64,000 nucleotides of DNA from Streptomyces sp. TG1A-60 (GCF_037201975.1 NZ_CP147520.1:124001-188000), one strand, 5' to 3'; positions 29,501 through 58,886 are shown, numbered from the stretch's first letter. Translations and numbers: made by a program. The notes: generated by a model from the sequence alone, not told the origin.

Positions 29501-32500
29501 CTCACCCGTGCCGTCGGCCAGGTGCAGCGACACGCCGTCTGCGGTCCGCGTGATCCTCGCCCGCAACCTTGACGCTCCCACCGCCTCGACCCGTACGCCC
29601 GTCCATGCGAACGGCAGCGAGGTTCCTCGCCCGACCGCCGCGCCGGACAATCCCACCGCGTGCAACGCCGCGTCCAGGAGGGCCGGATGCAGCCCGAACC
29701 CGCCGGCGTCGGCGACGGCCTCGTCGGGCAGGGCGACGTCGGCGTACACGGCCTGGTCGTCCCTCCAGGCCGCCCGCAGGCCCCGGAACACGGGCCCGTA
29801 GCCGTATCCGCTGTCGGCCAGCGTGTCGTAGAACCCGTCCAGCGGCACCGGCTCGGCGGCCGGCGGCGGCCAGACCGTCAGGTCGAACCGCTCCGCCGCC
29901 GGCTCCTCGGTGAGCAGGCCGGTCGCGTGACACGTCCACGGCGCGTGGCGGCCCGTGCCGGGCCGGGAGTGGATCTCCACCCGGCACGCGCCGCCCTCGC
30001 CGGGCGCGGCCACCCGTACCTGCACCTGGACGTCGCCCCGCTCGGGGAGCACCAGCGGGATCCGCACCACGAGCTCGTCCAGGACCGTGCGGCCGACCTC
30101 CTCGCCGGCCCGCAGCGCCATCTCGACGAGCGCCGTCCCCGGTACGAGTGTCCGGCCCAGGACGACGTGGTCGGCCAGCCACGGATGCGTGGCGGAGGAG
30201 AGCCGCCCGGTCAGCAGCGTGCCGTCGTCCCCCGCCAGGGCCACCGCGGCGCCAAGGAGCGGATGACCCGCGACGGTCTGTCCGAGGGCCGCCGCGTCGC
30301 CCGTACCGGGAACCGGCCGCGGCCAGTACCGGTCGCGCTGGAAGGCGTACGTCGGCAGGTCCGCCCGCGGCCCGGCCGGCAGGGCGACCGCCCAGTCCAC
30401 ATCGGCTCCGGCCGCCCACAACCGGCCGAGGCCGTGCCACAGCGCGTCCACGGCGTCCCGGTCCGCCCGCTGGAGGGGGGCGAACACGGCGTCCGGGAGG
30501 GACTGTTGGGCCAGGCCGCACAGCACGCCGTCGGGGCCCAGCTCCAGGAACCGGGTCACCCCGTGGCCGGCCAGACAGGTAACGCCGTCGGCGAACCGGA
30601 CCGCCGCCCTGACCTGGCACACCCAGTAGCCCGCGTCGGACACCAGTCCGGGCCCGGCGATCTCCCCGGTCACGTTGGACAGCAGCGGAATACGCGGCTC
30701 CGCGAAGGTCAGTTTCTCCAGGGCGGCCGCGAACTCCGCCAGCATCGGTTCCATCAGCGCCGAGTGGAACGCGTGCGACACCGTCAGCCGGCTCGTCCTG
30801 CGGCCCTCGGCCGACCACCGTGCGGCCAGTTCGTCGATGACGTCCATGGCGCCCGACACCACCACCGACGTCGGTCCGTTGACCGCCGCGACATCGGCCC
30901 GGCCCGCTGCCGCCTCGGCCGCCTCGGCCTCGGTGGCCTGGACCGCGAGCATCGCACCGCCCTCGGGCAGCGCCTCCATCAGCCGGCCCCGCGCCGCGAC
31001 CAGGGCGCACGCGTCGGCCAGCGAGAACACGCCCGCCACATGGGCGGCGGCCACCTCGCCGATCGAGTGCCCCAGCAGGAAGTCCGGGGTCACGCCCCAC
31101 GACTCCACCAGCCGGAACGAGGCCACCTCCAGGGCGAACAGGCCCGCCTGCGCCCAGAGCGTCCGGTCCAGACCGGGACCCTCGAACACCACGTCCCGCA
31201 CCGGACGGTCGAGGACCAGATCCAGTTCCGCGCACACGGCGTCGAAGGCCCGCGCGAACACCGGGAACGACTCGTACAGTCCACGCCCCATACCGAGCCG
31301 CTGCGCGCCCTGGCCGGTGAAGAGGAACGCCGTCCGTCCCTCGGAGGACACGCCGGAGACCACGCCCGCGGCGGGCTCGCCCGCGGCCAGCGCCGCGAGG
31401 TCGCGCGCCTGTCCCGCCCGGTCCGCGGCGATGACCACCGCCCGGTGGGGCAGCGCCGTCCGGAGGGACAGCGCACGCGCCACATCGGCCGGCCCGTCGT
31501 CGTGCCTCTCCGTCAGATGGCCGCCCAGCCGGGCGGCCTGGGCCCGCAGCGCCGCCGGGGTCTGCCCGGACAGGGGCCACGGCACCGGACCGGGGAGGCT
31601 CTCGCCGTCCGGGACCGGCAGCGGATCGCCCTGCTCGATGATGACGTGCGCGTTCGTGCCGCTCATGCCGAACGAGGAGACACCGGTGCGGCGCGGCCGG
31701 TCGGTGTCCGGCCACGGCCGGGCGGCGTCCAGCAGCTCGACCGCCCCGGCGGACCAGTCGACGTGGGGGGTGGGCGCGTCCACGTGCAGGGTCGCCGGAA
31801 GCACGCCGTGCCGCATCGCCATGACCATCTTGATGATGCCGGCGATCCCGGCGGCCGCCTGGGTGTGCCCGATGTTGGACTTGATCGAACCCAGCCACAG
31901 CGGGTCCCCGGAACGCTCCTGCCCGTAGGTGGCAAGCAGCGCCCGCGCCTCGATGGGGTCGCCGAGCCTGGTGCCCGTGCCGTGCGCCTCCACGGCGTCG
32001 ACGTCGGACGGCTCAAGCCGCGCGTTGGCCAGGGCCTGCCGGATCACCCGCTCCTGCGAGGGACCGTTCGGGGCCGTCAGACCGTTCGACGCGCCGTCCT
32101 GGTTGACCGCGCTTCCACGGACCACGCCGAGCACGTGATGTCCGTGCCGTACCGCGTCGGACAGCCGTTCAAGGAGCAGGATCCCGACGCCCTCGCCCCA
32201 GCCGGTACCGTCCGCGCCGGCGGCGAACGCCTTGCACCGCCCGTCGGCCGCGAGCCCCAGTTGGCGGCTGAACTCCACGAACGCCGAAGGAGTCGCCATC
32301 ACGGTCGCGCCGCCGGCCAGGGCCAAAGCGCACTCGCCACGGCGCAGTGCCTCGGCCGCCGAGTGCAGGGCGACCAGGGACGACGAACACGCCGTGTCCA
32401 CGGTCACGGCCGGGCCCTCAAGGTCGAACACGTAGGCGATCCGGCCGGAGAGCACGGACGCGGCCGTGCCGGTGCCGCGATGTCCCTCGCTGTCGGACGG

Positions 32501-35500
32501 GCCCGTGAGCAAAGCCGCGTAGTCCTGACCGCTGGTGCCGATGAACACCCCGGTGCTGCTGCCGCGCACCGAGCGCGCGTCCACACCCGCCCGCTCGAAC
32601 GCCTCCCACACCGTCTCGAGGAGCAGCCGCTGCTGGGGGTCCATCGCCAGCGCCTCGCGCGGGGAGATGGCGAACAGACCGGGGTCGAAGTCCGCGACAC
32701 CCGGCAGGAATCCGCCGGCCCACGTCGCCGCCCCCGCCGCCTCGCCCGGCGCCGGGCCGAGCGGCGGCCAGCCACGGTCGTCGGGCAGTGCCGAGACGGC
32801 GTCGACCTCGTCGGCGACCAGCCGCCACAGCTGTTCCGGTGACTGGACCCCTCCGGGGTAGCGGCAGCTCATCGCGACGATCGCGATCGGCTCGTCGACG
32901 GCGGCGGCCTGGATGGTGTCGGCCGCGGACCGGCCGCCGAACAGCTCGTGGCGCAGCTGAAGGGCCAGGGCGCCCGGGGTGGGGTGGTCGAAGACCAGTG
33001 TGGCGGACAGCCGCAGGCCGGTCTCGGCGGCCAGGCCGTCGCGCAGTTCCAGTGCGGTGAGCGAGTCGAAGCCGAGGCTCTTAAAGGGCACGTCGGAGGG
33101 GACGTCGCCCGCCTCACGATGGCCGAGGACGGCCGCCGCCTGACGCCGGACCAGATCGAGCAGCGTCCGTTCCTGCCTGGACCGCGGCATCCCGGCCAGC
33201 CTCCCGGCCAACGGGGACGTGGCGACCGAGGGCTCGGCCGCCGGTGTGGCGAGAGCCCGTACGACCTCGGGCAGGTCCTCGATGAGCGGTCGGCGGCGGG
33301 CGGCCGTGAAGGCCAGGGCGAAGCGGTCCCAGCGGACGTCCGCGACGGCCACGCATGTCTCGCCCGCGCCGACGGCCTGCGCGAGCGCCCGCACCGCGAG
33401 GGCCGGGTCGAGCAGGCCAAGGCCACGGCGGCGCAGGAAGTCCTCCGACTCGCCCTGGACGGCCATGCCGGCCTCCGCCCAGGGGCCCCACGCGAGGGCG
33501 AGCCCGGGCCGGCCCTCGGCCCGGCGCCGGTCGACCAATGCCTCCAGGTGGGCGTTGGCCGCGGCGTAGACGGCCTGGGCACCGCTGCCCCAGGTCGCCG
33601 CGATCGACGAGAACACCACGAACAGGTCCAGCGGCAGGTCGGCGGTCAGCGCGTCGAGGTGCGTCGCGCCGTCGGCCTTGCCGCCGAGCACGGAGGCGAT
33701 CTCCTCGACGGTGGTGTCCACCAACGGCGTCGCCTGGCCGACTCCGGCCGCGTGCACGACCCCGGTCAGCGGGAGGTCGGCCGGGATCCCGTCGAGCACG
33801 CCCGCCAGGGCCGCCCGGTCAGCGGCGTCGCAGGCGGCGACCGTCACCCGGGCACCGAGGCCGCTCAACTCGGCCACCAGCGCGTCGACGCCCGGGGCCG
33901 CCTCGCCGCGTCGGCCCGTCAGTACGAGATGGGGGGTGCCCAGGCGCGCGAGCCAGCGGGACACCTCGGCGCCGAGCGCGCCCGTTCCGCCGGTCACGAG
34001 GACGGTTCCCGAGGGCTGCCAGGCCGTCTCCGGGCCGTCGGGGCGTGGCGCGCGCACCAGGCGACGGACGTACGTGCCCGCCTTCCGGACCGCGACCTGG
34101 TCCTCGGTGCCGGTCAGGACGGCCGCCAGCCGGGCGGGCGTCCTGGCGTCGTCGGACGGTGGCAGATCGACCAGTCCACCCCAGCGTTCGGGCACTTCGA
34201 GGGCGGCCACCCGGCCGAGCCCCCACAGCTGTGCCCGCACTGGATCGGCGGGCCCGTCGGAACGGCCGGTGGCGACGCCGCCCCGCGTGACCATCCACAA
34301 CGGAGCCTCGATGCCCGCGTCGCCGAGCGCCTGGATCAGGGCGACCGCCGCCGTGACGGGCTCCGGGTGCCCGTCCAGGCAGGCGACGACGCCGGCTGGC
34401 GGGCCCGCGACCTCGCGGAGGCGGCCGGTCAGGGACGTGCGGGTGTCGTCGGCGAGGCTCTCGACGCCGACGACCTCGGCGCCGGCGGCTGTCAGCAGCC
34501 GTTCCACATCGCCGTGTTCGGGGGGTGCGACCACCAGCCAGGTGCCGCTGAGCCTCTCGGCGGCGGGCGGATCGGTGAGCGGCTTCCACCGGACCCGGTA
34601 GCGCCACGAGTCGATGACGGCCTCGTCGCGGCGGCGTCGCCGGAAGGACGACAGGGCGGGGAGCACGGCGCGGAGCTCCACCGGGTCCGCGTCCACACGC
34701 AGAGCCCCGGTCAGCTCGTCCACGTCCTCGCGCTCGACCGCCGCCCAGAACCCGGCCTCGGCCGTACCGTCCTCGCCTCCGGCGGCAGCGAGCGGAGCCG
34801 CGGGCCGAGCCCAGAAGGACTGGTGCTGGAAGGCGTACGTCGGCAGGGCGACACGTCCCGGGCTCCGTCCCGCGAACGCCGCGGACCAGTCGATGGCGGC
34901 ACCGGCCGTCCAGAGCGTCCCGATCGCGGTGCGGAAGGCGCGTACGTCGTCGTGGTGGGCGCGCATCACAGGCGCGAAGGTGCCCTCGGCGTCGGCATGC
35001 CGCGCCATGCCGCACAGCACCCCGTCGGGACCCAGCTCGACGAACCGGGTCACGCCCTGTCCGCCCAGACAGGCGACGCCGTCGGCGAACCGGACCGCTT
35101 CGCGGACCTGCCGTACCCAGTAGTCCGGGGTGGACATCAGCCCCGGCTCCGCGACCGTGCCGGTCAGGTTCGACACCAGCGGAACCTGGGGCTCCTGGAA
35201 CGTCAACCCCTCCAGTACGGCGGCGAACTCGGCGAGCATCGGCTCCATCAGCGCGGAGTGGAAGGCGTGCGAGACCGTCAGCCGGTGCGTCTTGCGGCCC
35301 TCGGCCGACCACCGGACCGCGAACTCCTCGATCACATCGGCAACACCCGACACCACGACGGACGTGGGGCCGTTGACCGCGGCGATGTCCAACCGGCCCG
35401 CGACCGCCCCGACCACCTCGGCCTCGGAAGCCTGCACCGCCAGCATCGCCCCACCGGACGGAAGCGCCTGCATCAGACGACCACGCGCCGCCACCAGCGC

Positions 35501-37483
35501 ACAGGCATCCGCCAGGGACAAGACCCCGGCCACATGCGCCGCCGCGATCTCACCTATGGAATGACCCAGCAGGAAGTCCGGGACCACGTTCCAGGACTCC
35601 AGCAGCCGGTACGAAGCCACCTCGACCGCGAACAGGCCCGCCTGCGCCCACACCGTCCGATCGAGATCAGTGCTCTCGAACACCACATCCCTGACCGACC
35701 GGCCAAGCCTGACGTCCAACTCCGCGCACACCGCGTCGAACGCCTCCGCGAACACCGGGAACGCCTCATACAGACCCCGGCCCATCCCGACCCGCTGCGC
35801 ACCCTGGCCCGTGAACAGGAACGCCGTACGGCCCTCCACCACCACACCGGAAACGACGTCCTGGGCGGCCTGTCCCTCGGACAGCGCCTTCAGCCCTTCG
35901 TCGAGGGCCGCCGCGGAAGCGCCGACGACGACCGCGCGGTGTTCCAGCGCGGCTCGGTGCACGGCGAGGGCATGTCCCACGGCGAGCAGGTCGGGCTCGT
36001 CCTGCAGGAAGGCGCGCAGGCGTTCCGCCTGTCCGCGCAACCCGGCCGCGTCCTTGGCGGACACAGGCCAGAGGACCGCGTCCGGGGTCGTCCCGCCCGC
36101 CGTCGGCGTGGGCGCGGTTTCGCCCTGCTCCAGGATCACGTGCGCGTTCGTCCCGCTGATACCGAACGACGACACACCCGCCCGGCGCGGCCGATCCACC
36201 TCCGGCCACGGACGCGCCTCGGTCAGCAACTCCACCGCGCCGAGCGCCCAGTTCACGTGCGGAGTCGGCTCGTCCGCGTGGAGGGTGGCGGGCAGCAGGC
36301 CGTGGCGCATCGCCATGACCATCTTGATGATGCCGGCGACGCCCGCCGCCGACTGGGTGTGGCCGATGTTCGACTTGATCGAGCCCAGCCAGAGCGGCCG
36401 GTCCGCCGGACGGTCCTGCCCGTAGGTCGCGAGCAGCGCCTGCGCCTCGATGGGATCGCCGAGCCTCGTCCCGGTGCCGTGCGCGTCCACGGCGTCCACG
36501 TCGCCCGCCGAGAGTCCGGCGGCCGTCAGCGCCTGCCGGATCACCCGCCGTTGGGACGGGCCGTTCGGCGCGGTCAGCCCGTTCGACGCGCCGTCCTGGT
36601 TGACCGCGCTCCCACGGACCACCGCGAGCACCTCGTGCCCGTTGCGGTGGGCGTCCGACAGACGTTCCAGCAGCAGCAGTCCGACACCCTCACCCCAGCC
36701 GGTGCCGTCCGCGTCGGCGCCGAACGACTTGCACCGCCCGTCCGAGGCGAGGCCCTGCTGCTCGCTGAAAGCGTGAAACACCTCCGCGTTGGTCAGGACC
36801 GTCACGCCGCCCGCCAGCGCCAGGGTGCATTCACCCGCGCGCAGTGCCTGTACGGCCAGGTGCAGCGCGACCAGGGACGACGAGCACGCCGTGTCCACCG
36901 TGACCGCGGGCCCCTCAAGGCCGAACACGTACGACACGCGGCCGGAGAGGACGCTGGTCGCTCCGCCGACCAGGGCGTACCCCTGGTCGGCGTCGCTCGC
37001 GCCGACGCCGTAGCCGGAGGAGGTCGCGCCGACGAACACACCGGTCCGGCTGCCGCGCAGGGTGTCCGGTGCGAGTCCGGCGCGTTCGAGCGTCTCCCAG
37101 GTGCCCTCCAGCAGAAGTCGCTGCTGGGGGTCCATCGCCAGAGCCTCGCGCGGCGAGATCCCGAAGAAAGCCGCGTCGAACCGCTCGGCCCCGTCCAGGA
37201 AGCCGCCCTGCGCGGCGAGGTCGCTGGCCGCGGGGTCCGCGCCGAGCCCGTCCGCGCTCCAGCCCCGTCCGTCGGGGAACGGCACGATACCGTCGCCGCC
37301 CCGTTCGACCAGGCGCCAGAGGTCGTCCGGTGAGGCCACGCCGCCGGGATAGCGGCACGCCATCGACACGATCGCGATGGGTTCGCCGACGGCGGCGATC
37401 AGTTCCCGGTTTCGGGCGCGAAGCTGCTCCGTCTCTTTAAGAGAAGCTCGCAGCGCTTCGACGTATTCCTGGGTAGAGGCCAT
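26594..37483 (-). CDS. Type I modular PKS, two extension modules (gene D)
   Basis: This bimodular PKS is about 3629 residues: KS-AT-KR-ACP then KS-AT-DH-ER-KR-ACP. ATG 37483 is chosen because GGAG lies 6 bases upstream and residues 1-35 form a short charged helix ([20 protein letters not shown]) typical of an N-terminal docking coiled coil. A GTG at 37513 would add ten residues but lacks a good RBS and overlaps the previous stop. The C-terminal ~75 residues ([16 protein letters not shown], then an acidic [14 protein letters not shown]) look like a docking domain for the next PKS. The start is 19 bp after the stop of the one-module PKS, so the two are co-transcribed and probably act in sequence. 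Regions inside D1 and D2 have atypical codon use. Confidence 0.96.
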   Translation of the reverse strand: MASTQEYVEALRASLKETEQLRARNRELIAAVGEPIAIVSMACRYPGGVASPDDLWRLVERGGDGIVPFPDGRGWSADGLGADPAASDLAAQGGFLDGAERFDAAFFGISPREALAMDPQQRLLLEGTWETLERAGLAPDTLRGSRTGVFVGATSSGYGVGASDADQGYALVGGATSVLSGRVSYVFGLEGPAVTVDTACSSSLVALHLAVQALRAGECTLALAGGVTVLTNAEVFHAFSEQQGLASDGRCKSFGADADGTGWGEGVGLLLLERLSDAHRNGHEVLAVVRGSAVNQDGASNGLTAPNGPSQRRVIRQALTAAGLSAGDVDAVDAHGTGTRLGDPIEAQALLATYGQDRPADRPLWLGSIKSNIGHTQSAAGVAGIIKMVMAMRHGLLPATLHADEPTPHVNWALGAVELLTEARPWPEVDRPRRAGVSSFGISGTNAHVILEQGETAPTPTAGGTTPDAVLWPVSAKDAAGLRGQAERLRAFLQDEPDLLAVGHALAVHRAALEHRAVVVGASAAALDEGLKALSEGQAAQDVVSGVVVEGRTAFLFTGQGAQRVGMGRGLYEAFPVFAEAFDAVCAELDVRLGRSVRDVVFESTDLDRTVWAQAGLFAVEVASYRLLESWNVVPDFLLGHSIGEIAAAHVAGVLSLADACALVAARGRLMQALPSGGAMLAVQASEAEVVGAVAGRLDIAAVNGPTSVVVSGVADVIEEFAVRWSAEGRKTHRLTVSHAFHSALMEPMLAEFAAVLEGLTFQEPQVPLVSNLTGTVAEPGLMSTPDYWVRQVREAVRFADGVACLGGQGVTRFVELGPDGVLCGMARHADAEGTFAPVMRAHHDDVRAFRTAIGTLWTAGAAIDWSAAFAGRSPGRVALPTYAFQHQSFWARPAAPLAAAGGEDGTAEAGFWAAVEREDVDELTGALRVDADPVELRAVLPALSSFRRRRRDEAVIDSWRYRVRWKPLTDPPAAERLSGTWLVVAPPEHGDVERLLTAAGAEVVGVESLADDTRTSLTGRLREVAGPPAGVVACLDGHPEPVTAAVALIQALGDAGIEAPLWMVTRGGVATGRSDGPADPVRAQLWGLGRVAALEVPERWGGLVDLPPSDDARTPARLAAVLTGTEDQVAVRKAGTYVRRLVRAPRPDGPETAWQPSGTVLVTGGTGALGAEVSRWLARLGTPHLVLTGRRGEAAPGVDALVAELSGLGARVTVAACDAADRAALAGVLDGIPADLPLTGVVHAAGVGQATPLVDTTVEEIASVLGGKADGATHLDALTADLPLDLFVVFSSIAATWGSGAQAVYAAANAHLEALVDRRRAEGRPGLALAWGPWAEAGMAVQGESEDFLRRRGLGLLDPALAVRALAQAVGAGETCVAVADVRWDRFALAFTAARRRPLIEDLPEVVRALATPAAEPSVATSPLAGRLAGMPRSRQERTLLDLVRRQAAAVLGHREAGDVPSDVPFKSLGFDSLTALELRDGLAAETGLRLSATLVFDHPTPGALALQLRHELFGGRSAADTIQAAAVDEPIAIVAMSCRYPGGVQSPEQLWRLVADEVDAVSALPDDRGWPPLGPAPGEAAGAATWAGGFLPGVADFDPGLFAISPREALAMDPQQRLLLETVWEAFERAGVDARSVRGSSTGVFIGTSGQDYAALLTGPSDSEGHRGTGTAASVLSGRIAYVFDLEGPAVTVDTACSSSLVALHSAAEALRRGECALALAGGATVMATPSAFVEFSRQLGLAADGRCKAFAAGADGTGWGEGVGILLLERLSDAVRHGHHVLGVVRGSAVNQDGASNGLTAPNGPSQERVIRQALANARLEPSDVDAVEAHGTGTRLGDPIEARALLATYGQERSGDPLWLGSIKSNIGHTQAAAGIAGIIKMVMAMRHGVLPATLHVDAPTPHVDWSAGAVELLDAARPWPDTDRPRRTGVSSFGMSGTNAHVIIEQGDPLPVPDGESLPGPVPWPLSGQTPAALRAQAARLGGHLTERHDDGPADVARALSLRTALPHRAVVIAADRAGQARDLAALAAGEPAAGVVSGVSSEGRTAFLFTGQGAQRLGMGRGLYESFPVFARAFDAVCAELDLVLDRPVRDVVFEGPGLDRTLWAQAGLFALEVASFRLVESWGVTPDFLLGHSIGEVAAAHVAGVFSLADACALVAARGRLMEALPEGGAMLAVQATEAEAAEAAAGRADVAAVNGPTSVVVSGAMDVIDELAARWSAEGRRTSRLTVSHAFHSALMEPMLAEFAAALEKLTFAEPRIPLLSNVTGEIAGPGLVSDAGYWVCQVRAAVRFADGVTCLAGHGVTRFLELGPDGVLCGLAQQSLPDAVFAPLQRADRDAVDALWHGLGRLWAAGADVDWAVALPAGPRADLPTYAFQRDRYWPRPVPGTGDAAALGQTVAGHPLLGAAVALAGDDGTLLTGRLSSATHPWLADHVVLGRTLVPGTALVEMALRAGEEVGRTVLDELVVRIPLVLPERGDVQVQVRVAAPGEGGACRVEIHSRPGTGRHAPWTCHATGLLTEEPAAERFDLTVWPPPAAEPVPLDGFYDTLADSGYGYGPVFRGLRAAWRDDQAVYADVALPDEAVADAGGFGLHPALLDAALHAVGLSGAAVGRGTSLPFAWTGVRVEAVGASRLRARITRTADGVSLHLADGTGEPVAAVRSLVMREVSPETLGSTRDTGSDALFAVDWRPLPPAPGPEERDVSDWMVIGDAPDDTPAGRLPDMASLITALDEGAAPPVTVLSVGRPADGAEGVHEVTGRVLDEVRAWLAEERLADSRLVVLTCGATPGTSLTAGGTAPAGAAVWGLIRSAQTENPDRIVLVDAESADASDTWARWPALVGGEEPQIAVRGGDVWVPRLVREATVSRLTPPEPAGAWRLAVTGEGAGLEDVALVPAPDADAPLRAGEVRVAVRSAGLNFRDVLIGLGMYPDRTAVMGSEAAGIVLDVGAEVTDLVAGERVFGFFAGGAGARAVTDRRLLARIPDGWSFAEAASVPLVFATAYYGLRDLADARPGESVLVHAAAGGVGMAAVQLARHFGLEVFGTASAGKWETLRGMGLDQAHIASTRDLDFEDRFRAATGGRGVDVVLNSLAGEFVDASLRLLADGGRFLEMGKTDVRRSAGPGYRAFDLAEAGPERMGGILHEVIALFDSGALRMLPITAWDIRDAISAFRHVSQARHVGKNVLTVPLSLDPGGTVLITGGLGTLGGLVARHLVSVHGVRHLTLLSRRGGETPAARDLVAGLEELGAVVRVVACDAADRSGLAAVLGGLERPLTGVVHAAGVLDDGVFGGLTSDRLSGVLRSKVDAAVYLDELTAGLDLSMFVMFSSVAGTFGSGGQANYAAANAFLDAFAVDRVARGLPGQSLSWGLWEQASALTGHLGRVDHARAGHLSSPLSTPRALALFDRSRDVGRAHLVPVDIDLGLLRSGAHPVPVLLRELVQGTARRAADNRRPDGPPLAERLAVMADAQRDATLLDLVTGNAAAVLGHGSPDAIAADRPFKDLGFDSLTSVELRNRLNTATGLRLPPTLVFDHPTPVALARYLRESMLPAVDPAEELLGRLTRMETELIALAAPERAGIRARLETLLDRLRDTDGSPGVHDDSDLESATADDIFALLDDELGS
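26810..32895 (-). other. PKS module D2: KS-AT(malonyl)-DH-ER-KR-ACP, fully reducing
   Basis: KS is about 32895-31610, AT about 31320-30310 (GHSIGE, HAFH: malonyl), DH about 30280-29480 ([22 protein letters not shown]), ER about 28790-27910 ([18 protein letters not shown]), KR about 27890-27280 (LDD: B-type; Tyr in GQANYAAAN) and ACP about 27060-26810 (LGFDSL). Every catalytic motif is intact, so a methylene is expected. The KR segment at about 27.37-27.90 kb has codon usage unlike its surroundings. Confidence 0.9.
32930..37395 (-). other. PKS module D1: KS-AT(malonyl)-KR-ACP
   Basis: KS is about 37395-36100 (VDTACSSS), AT about 35825-34800 (GHSIGE, HAFH: malonyl), KR about 34005-33400 and ACP about 33170-32930 (LGFDSL). 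The KR has GGTGALG, the A-type Trp in ATWGSGAQ and Tyr in AVYAAAN, predicting an A-type hydroxyl. The AT segment 35414-35827 is almost identical to one in module C1, and 35196-35342 closely matches the terminal-module AT. Confidence 0.9.
35414..35827. repeat. Near-identical 414-bp AT segment, copy in module D1
   Basis: This stretch matches 40113-40526 at a constant offset of 4699 bp. By eye I see two mismatches (one changes LLESW to LVESW). Flanking sequence on both sides diverges. It covers the malonyl-AT part from the N-terminal GQGAQ motif through GHSIG to the following helix. Recent gene conversion is the likely cause. Confidence 0.85.
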
Positions 37484-37502
37484 CGCAAGCTCCGTACTGC
37501 GG

Positions 37503-40500
37503 TCATGAATCACGTTCGCCGAGGGCCAGCCTCAGCAGGCTTTCGCCGTCCATCTCGTCGATCGACTCGATGGCGGTCACGGGTACGGCTTCCTCGGCGG
37601 CGGGTGTGGACGGCTGTGAGGCGAGCCGCAGCAGCGGCTCCAGCAGGCCGGACTCGCGGAACCGGGACACGGGAATCGTCAGCAGGGCGCGGCGGAGTCG
37701 TTCCACCTCGTCGGTGCCGACGACGTCGTCACCGAACAGATCGGCCATGATCTGTTCGGCGAGCGCCCGCGGGGTCGGGTGGTCGAAGATCAGCGTGGCG
37801 GGCAGGGGCAGCCCTGTCACCGCGGTCAGCCGGTCGCGCAGTTCGACTGCGGTGAGGGAGTCGAATCCCAGGTCGCGGAAGGCGCGGTCGGCCGCGACCG
37901 CGCCGGGTGCGCTGTGGCCGAGGATCAGCGCGGCCTGCTTCCGCACGGTCTCCAGAAGCAGGGCGAGGCCTTCGTCGCCGGGCAGCTCCGCGAGGCGGTC
38001 GCGGAGTACGGCACCGTCGTCCGGGTCCGCGGCTCCGGCGCCGGTGAGGGCCTGTCGTACCTCGGGGATGTCCTCGATCAGCGGTTGCGGGTGGTAGGCG
38101 GTGAACCCGGGTACGAACGCCGCCCAGTCGACGTCCACCACCGTCACGCAGGTGTCGTCGGCCCGGATCGCGGTGCTCATCGCCTCCAGGGCGAGGTCGG
38201 GAGCCATCGCACGCAGGCCCCTGCGCCGGAGGAACTCCTCGGCGCCGGTGCCCTCGGCCATTCCGCCGCCCGCCCACGGGCCCCACGCGATGGAGGTGGC
38301 GGTGAGCCCGCGTGCCCGGCGGTCGACTGCGAGCGCGTCCAGGGCGGCGTTCGCCACCGCGTACGCCGACTGCCCGCCGCTGCCCCACACGCCGGCGATG
38401 GAGGAGAAGAGGACGAAGAAGTCGAGGGGCGTCTCGCCCAGCAACTCGTCCAGGCAGGCCGCGCCACCGGCCTTGCCGTCCACGACGGCCGCGAAGTCGG
38501 CGCGGTCGGTGGTGGCGAGCGGCGTCGGCTCCCCGACTCCGGCCGCGTGCACGACACCGGAAAGGGGGAACTCCACCGGCACGGCGGCGAGAACGCGGGC
38601 CATTCCCTCCCGGTCGGCCGCGTCGCAGGCGGCTACCGTCACCCGGGCTCCCAGCGCTTCCAGCTCCGCGACGAGCTCTCCGGTCCCGGGCGCCGACGTG
38701 CCCCGGCGGGACACCAGCACCAGGTGCGGCACGCCCTGCCCGGCCAGCCACCGCGCCACGGCCGCGCCCAGCGCGCCCGTGCCTCCGGTCACAAGCAACG
38801 AGCCGGTCACGGGGACGGAGGCCAGGCCGAGCGGTCCGGCGGCCGCCGGGACCAGCCGCCGTCCGAAGGTCCCGGTGGCGCGGACGGCGACCTGGGTCTC
38901 CCTGCCGGCCAGGGCCTCGGCCATCCGGTCGCCGAGCACGGGACCCGCCGGGCCGGAGACGTCGACGAGCCCGCCCCACAGACCCGGAAGCTCCAGGCCT
39001 ACCGTTCGGGCCAGACCCCATGTCCGTGCCTGGTCGGGCCGGAGGGGCTCGTCGTCGCGGAGGGTCACGGCGCCGGAGGTGACCCACCAGATCGGCACCG
39101 GCCGGTCCAGGGCGGCGACCGCGTCGATCAGGTCCAGTACCGGTCCGTCGGAGAGGTTCTCGGAACGCGGTTCCGTACGCGGTTCCGTAGTGGGTTCCGT
39201 TGCCGGTTCCGTGCCCGGCTCCGTACCGAGGAAGGACAGCACCCCGGCCGGTTCGCCGAGCTCGGGCAGGACGTGGGCGAGCTGGTCGATCGTGGCCCGT
39301 ACGACGGACGCTCCCGCACGCTCGACAGCCGCCAGGCAGGCCTCTGTCACGTCGGACGGTCGTGTGCCGGCGGGCAGCACCGCCAGCCAGGTGCCGGACA
39401 GGAGCGGTGGAGCGGCCGCGGGGGGCATCGGCTTCCACACGACTTTGTAGCGCCATGCGTCGGAGCGTCCCCACGCCTGGCTCGAAGGGTGGGAGATGAG
39501 GGGCTGCGACCAGTAGTGTTGCCGGTCGAACGCGTACGTGGGCAGGGCGACCCGGCGCCCACCCCAACCGGCGTATACGGCCGACCAGTCCACGTTCGTC
39601 CCGGCGGTCCAGAACGCACCGACGGCGGCCAGGGCCGTCCCGGCCTCCTCCCGGTCACGGCGCGTCAGCGGCGCGAACGTGCCCTGGGCACCGGCCTGTC
39701 GCGCCATTCCGGAGAGCACCCCGTCGGGCCCCACCTCGACGAACCGGGTCACTCCCTGGCCGATCAGACAGGCGACGCCGTCGGCGTATCGGACCGTCTC
39801 GCGGATCTGCCGTACCCAGTATTCCGGGGTCGACATCAGCCCCGGTCCGGCTACCTTCCCGGTCAGGTTCGACACGATCGGGATCCGCGGCTCACCGAAC
39901 GTCAAGGTCTTCACGATGCTCGCGAACTCGGACAGCATCGGCTCCATCAGCGCCGAGTGGAACGCGTGCGAGACCCGCAGCCGCTGCGTCCTGCGCCCTT
40001 CCGAGGTCCAGTCGGCCGCCAGCTCGTCGAGTACGCCGGCGGTCCCCGACACCACGACCGACGTGGGGCCGTTGACCGCGGCGATGTCCAGCCTGCCCGC
40101 GACCGCCTCAATCACCTCGGCCTCGGAAGCCTGCACCGCCAGCATCGCCCCACCGGACGGAAGCGCCTGCATCAGACGACCACGCGCCGCCACCAGCGCA
40201 CAGGCATCCGCCAGGGACAAGACCCCGGCCACATGCGCCGCCGCGATCTCACCTATGGAATGACCCAGCAGGAAGTCCGGGACCACGTTCCAGGACTCCA
40301 CCAGCCGGTACGAAGCCACCTCGACCGCGAACAGGCCCGCCTGCGCCCACACCGTCCGATCGAGATCAGTGCTCTCGAACACCACATCCCTGACCGACCG
40401 GCCAAGCCTGACGTCCAACTCCGCGCACACCGCGTCGAACGCCTCCGCGAACACCGGGAACGCCTCATACAGACCCCGGCCCATCCCGACCCGCTGCGCA

Positions 40501-42140
40501 CCCTGCCCCGTGAACAGGAACGCCGTCCCGCCCTCACCGACCGGATCGCCCGGAGCCAGCGCGTCGAGCGCGGCGATGAACGTTTCGCGGTCTCCGCCGA
40601 GCAGGACCGTCCGGTGCTCCATGGCCTGACGGGCGATCAGCCCGCGCCCGATGTCCACGAGGCCCGCGTCCGGCGTGTCGGCCACGAACGCCCGCAGCCT
40701 CCGTGCCTGGGCCCGCAGGCCCTCGGGCGTTCTCGCCGACAGCGGCCACGGCACGACGTCCGGAGCACCGGCGGGATCCCGTACGGGTGCGGGCTCGCCC
40801 TGCTCGATGATCACGTGCGCGTTGGTGCCGCTCACGCCGAACGACGACACGCCCGCCCGGTGGGGCCGACCGGACTCCGGCCAGGGGCGGGCCTCGGTCA
40901 GCAGCTCCACCGCACCCGCCGACCAGTCCACCTGCGGGGTCGGTTGGTCGACGTGCAGCGTGGCCGGAAGCATCCCGTGGCGCATCGCCTGAACCATCTT
41001 GATAACGCCGGCGACGCCCGCCGCCGCCTGTGTGTGACCGATGTTGGACTTGACCGACCCGAGCAGCAGCGGACGGTCCTCCGGGCGGCTCCGGGCGTAG
41101 GTCGCCATCAGCGCCTGCGCCTCGATGGGGTCGCCCAGCTTCGTGCCGGTGCCGTGCGCCTCCACCGCGTCCACGTCGGACGGCGACAGACCGGCGGCGG
41201 CCAGCGCCTCCCGGATCACCCGCTGTTGCGCGGGGCCGTTCGGCGCCGTCAGCCCGCTGGAGGCACCGTCCTGGTTGACCGCGCTCCCCCGCACCACCGC
41301 GAGGACCTCGTGCCCGTGCCGCCGTGCGTCCGAGAGGCGCTCCACGAGAAGGACGCCGGCCCCTTCGGCCCAGCCCATGCCGTCGGCGGCCGCGGCGAAC
41401 GACTTGCACCGGCCGTCCGCGGCCACGACCTGTCGGGCCGACGGCGAGCCGAACACGTCCGGGGCGGCCATGACGGTCACACCACCGGCGAGCGCCAGGT
41501 CGCACTCACCGGACCGCAGTGCATGCGCGGCCAGGTGCAGCGCCACGAGCGACGAGGAGCAGGCCGTGTCCACCGTGACCGCGGGGCCTTCGAGGCCGAA
41601 CACGTAGGACACCCGGCCGGACACGACGCTGCCCGCTGTGGCGGTGCCCATGTAGGCCTCGGCGCCCTCGTCGCCGCCGGGGACGTAGTCGTGGTACATG
41701 AGTCCGGCGAACACGCCGGTCCGGCTCCCGCGCAAGGAGTCCGGGTCCAGTCCTGCGTATTCGAAGGCCTCCCAGGAGGCTTCGAGGAACAGCCGCTGCT
41801 GCGGGTCCATCGCCACGGCCTCGCGCGGTGAGATGCCGAAGAACGCCGGGTCGAACCAGCCCGCCTCGTGCACGAAGCCGGCCTGTCGGGCGCCGTCGCC
41901 CAGTGCGGCGAGGTCCCAGCCCCGGTCGGTCGGGAAGCCCGACTGGCCCTCGCCTCCCGTGGCGACCAGCCGCCACAGCTCCTCCGGGGTGGCGACCCCG
42001 CCTGGCAGCCGACACGCCATGCCCACGATGGCGATCGGCTCCCTGGCCCGCTCGCGGGTGTCCCGCAGCTCCTGGCGCGCGTCCTGCAGCGCGGCCGTGG
42101 CCTGGCGCAGGTACCTGAGCAGCTCGTCTTCCTTCGTCAT
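37503..42140 (-). CDS. Type I modular PKS, single module KS-AT(malonyl)-KR-ACP (gene C)
   Basis: This monomodular PKS is 1545 residues. ATG 42140 is chosen because GGGGGAG lies just upstream and residues 1-32 form an N-terminal docking helix ([20 protein letters not shown]). The longer open frame upstream overlaps the preceding PKS and has no PKS similarity. KS is about 42035-40790 (VDTACSSS), AT about 40515-39530 (GHSIGE, HAFH: malonyl), KR about 38800-38230 (GGTGALG; A-type Trp in GVWGSGGQ; Tyr in QSAYAVAN) and ACP about 38000-37730 (LGFDSL). A ~75-residue C-terminal tail follows, probably a docking domain. One beta-hydroxyacetate unit is predicted. It starts 17 bp after the three-module PKS and ends 19 bp before the two-module PKS, so it lies in the middle of one operon. 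Confidence 0.96.
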   Translation of the reverse strand: MTKEDELLRYLRQATAALQDARQELRDTRERAREPIAIVGMACRLPGGVATPEELWRLVATGGEGQSGFPTDRGWDLAALGDGARQAGFVHEAGWFDPAFFGISPREAVAMDPQQRLFLEASWEAFEYAGLDPDSLRGSRTGVFAGLMYHDYVPGGDEGAEAYMGTATAGSVVSGRVSYVFGLEGPAVTVDTACSSSLVALHLAAHALRSGECDLALAGGVTVMAAPDVFGSPSARQVVAADGRCKSFAAAADGMGWAEGAGVLLVERLSDARRHGHEVLAVVRGSAVNQDGASSGLTAPNGPAQQRVIREALAAAGLSPSDVDAVEAHGTGTKLGDPIEAQALMATYARSRPEDRPLLLGSVKSNIGHTQAAAGVAGVIKMVQAMRHGMLPATLHVDQPTPQVDWSAGAVELLTEARPWPESGRPHRAGVSSFGVSGTNAHVIIEQGEPAPVRDPAGAPDVVPWPLSARTPEGLRAQARRLRAFVADTPDAGLVDIGRGLIARQAMEHRTVLLGGDRETFIAALDALAPGDPVGEGGTAFLFTGQGAQRVGMGRGLYEAFPVFAEAFDAVCAELDVRLGRSVRDVVFESTDLDRTVWAQAGLFAVEVASYRLVESWNVVPDFLLGHSIGEIAAAHVAGVLSLADACALVAARGRLMQALPSGGAMLAVQASEAEVIEAVAGRLDIAAVNGPTSVVVSGTAGVLDELAADWTSEGRRTQRLRVSHAFHSALMEPMLSEFASIVKTLTFGEPRIPIVSNLTGKVAGPGLMSTPEYWVRQIRETVRYADGVACLIGQGVTRFVEVGPDGVLSGMARQAGAQGTFAPLTRRDREEAGTALAAVGAFWTAGTNVDWSAVYAGWGGRRVALPTYAFDRQHYWSQPLISHPSSQAWGRSDAWRYKVVWKPMPPAAAPPLLSGTWLAVLPAGTRPSDVTEACLAAVERAGASVVRATIDQLAHVLPELGEPAGVLSFLGTEPGTEPATEPTTEPRTEPRSENLSDGPVLDLIDAVAALDRPVPIWWVTSGAVTLRDDEPLRPDQARTWGLARTVGLELPGLWGGLVDVSGPAGPVLGDRMAEALAGRETQVAVRATGTFGRRLVPAAAGPLGLASVPVTGSLLVTGGTGALGAAVARWLAGQGVPHLVLVSRRGTSAPGTGELVAELEALGARVTVAACDAADREGMARVLAAVPVEFPLSGVVHAAGVGEPTPLATTDRADFAAVVDGKAGGAACLDELLGETPLDFFVLFSSIAGVWGSGGQSAYAVANAALDALAVDRRARGLTATSIAWGPWAGGGMAEGTGAEEFLRRRGLRAMAPDLALEAMSTAIRADDTCVTVVDVDWAAFVPGFTAYHPQPLIEDIPEVRQALTGAGAADPDDGAVLRDRLAELPGDEGLALLLETVRKQAALILGHSAPGAVAADRAFRDLGFDSLTAVELRDRLTAVTGLPLPATLIFDHPTPRALAEQIMADLFGDDVVGTDEVERLRRALLTIPVSRFRESGLLEPLLRLASQPSTPAAEEAVPVTAIESIDEMDGESLLRLALGERDS
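39167..39226. repeat. Five 12-bp tandem repeats in the KR region of gene C
   Basis: Five units of about 12 bp with core GGTTCCGT (the last has GGCTCCGT) run from 39167 to 39226. They encode a Thr-Glu-Pro repeat ([16 protein letters not shown]) in the structural part before the catalytic KR. The insert is in frame, so it probably lengthens a surface loop. Confidence 0.9.
40113..40526. repeat. Near-identical 414-bp AT segment, copy in module C1
   Basis: This is the partner of 35414-35827 in the same orientation. Both copies use G-ending codons (GTG, GCG, CGG) more than the neighbouring AT sequence, which suggests a shared donor. Confidence 0.85.
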
Positions 42141-42157
42141 GCCGTCTCCCCCGGATC

Positions 42158-58612
<16,455 letters not shown>

Positions 58613-58768
58613 CTGGTGAAACCCTCTTCCACGGATGGCGCGACAAATGGACAGAGGTGCCCGGCCGGCCCACCACGGAAATGTGGACTTTCGCCGCCAC
58701 CGCATGTACCAGCCGCCCAATTTGCCGGTCTGCCCGACGCAGGCTAACGACGACTCCGCACCCCCACT

Positions 58769-58841
58769 ACCCCTACGCTCCCAGGCGTCTCCCGCTTCCC
58801 CCTTAACAGGGCGGCGCGGAGGAGGGTAGGGGTTGACCCCT
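58769..58841. promoter_or_regulatory. Putative operator cluster in the divergent PKS/P450 promoter region
   Basis: ACCCCTA (58769-58775) and TAGGGGT (58827-58833) are exact inverse copies 51 bp apart. A further ACCCCT follows at 58836-58841. They sit in the 274-bp gap (58613-58886) between the three-module PKS and the plus-strand P450, and match motifs at 19.4 and 22.7 kb. The rest of the gap shows no gene. A shared activator site is inferred. Confidence 0.5.
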
Positions 58842-58886
58842 CATCTCGGCGCGGCAGAACCTGATCGGAATCGGAGTATCCACGCG

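Noticed and set aside
58613..58720. Extension of the three-module PKS to 58720
   Set aside because: It has no conserved sequence, while a standard docking helix starts at 58612 with a ribosome binding site.
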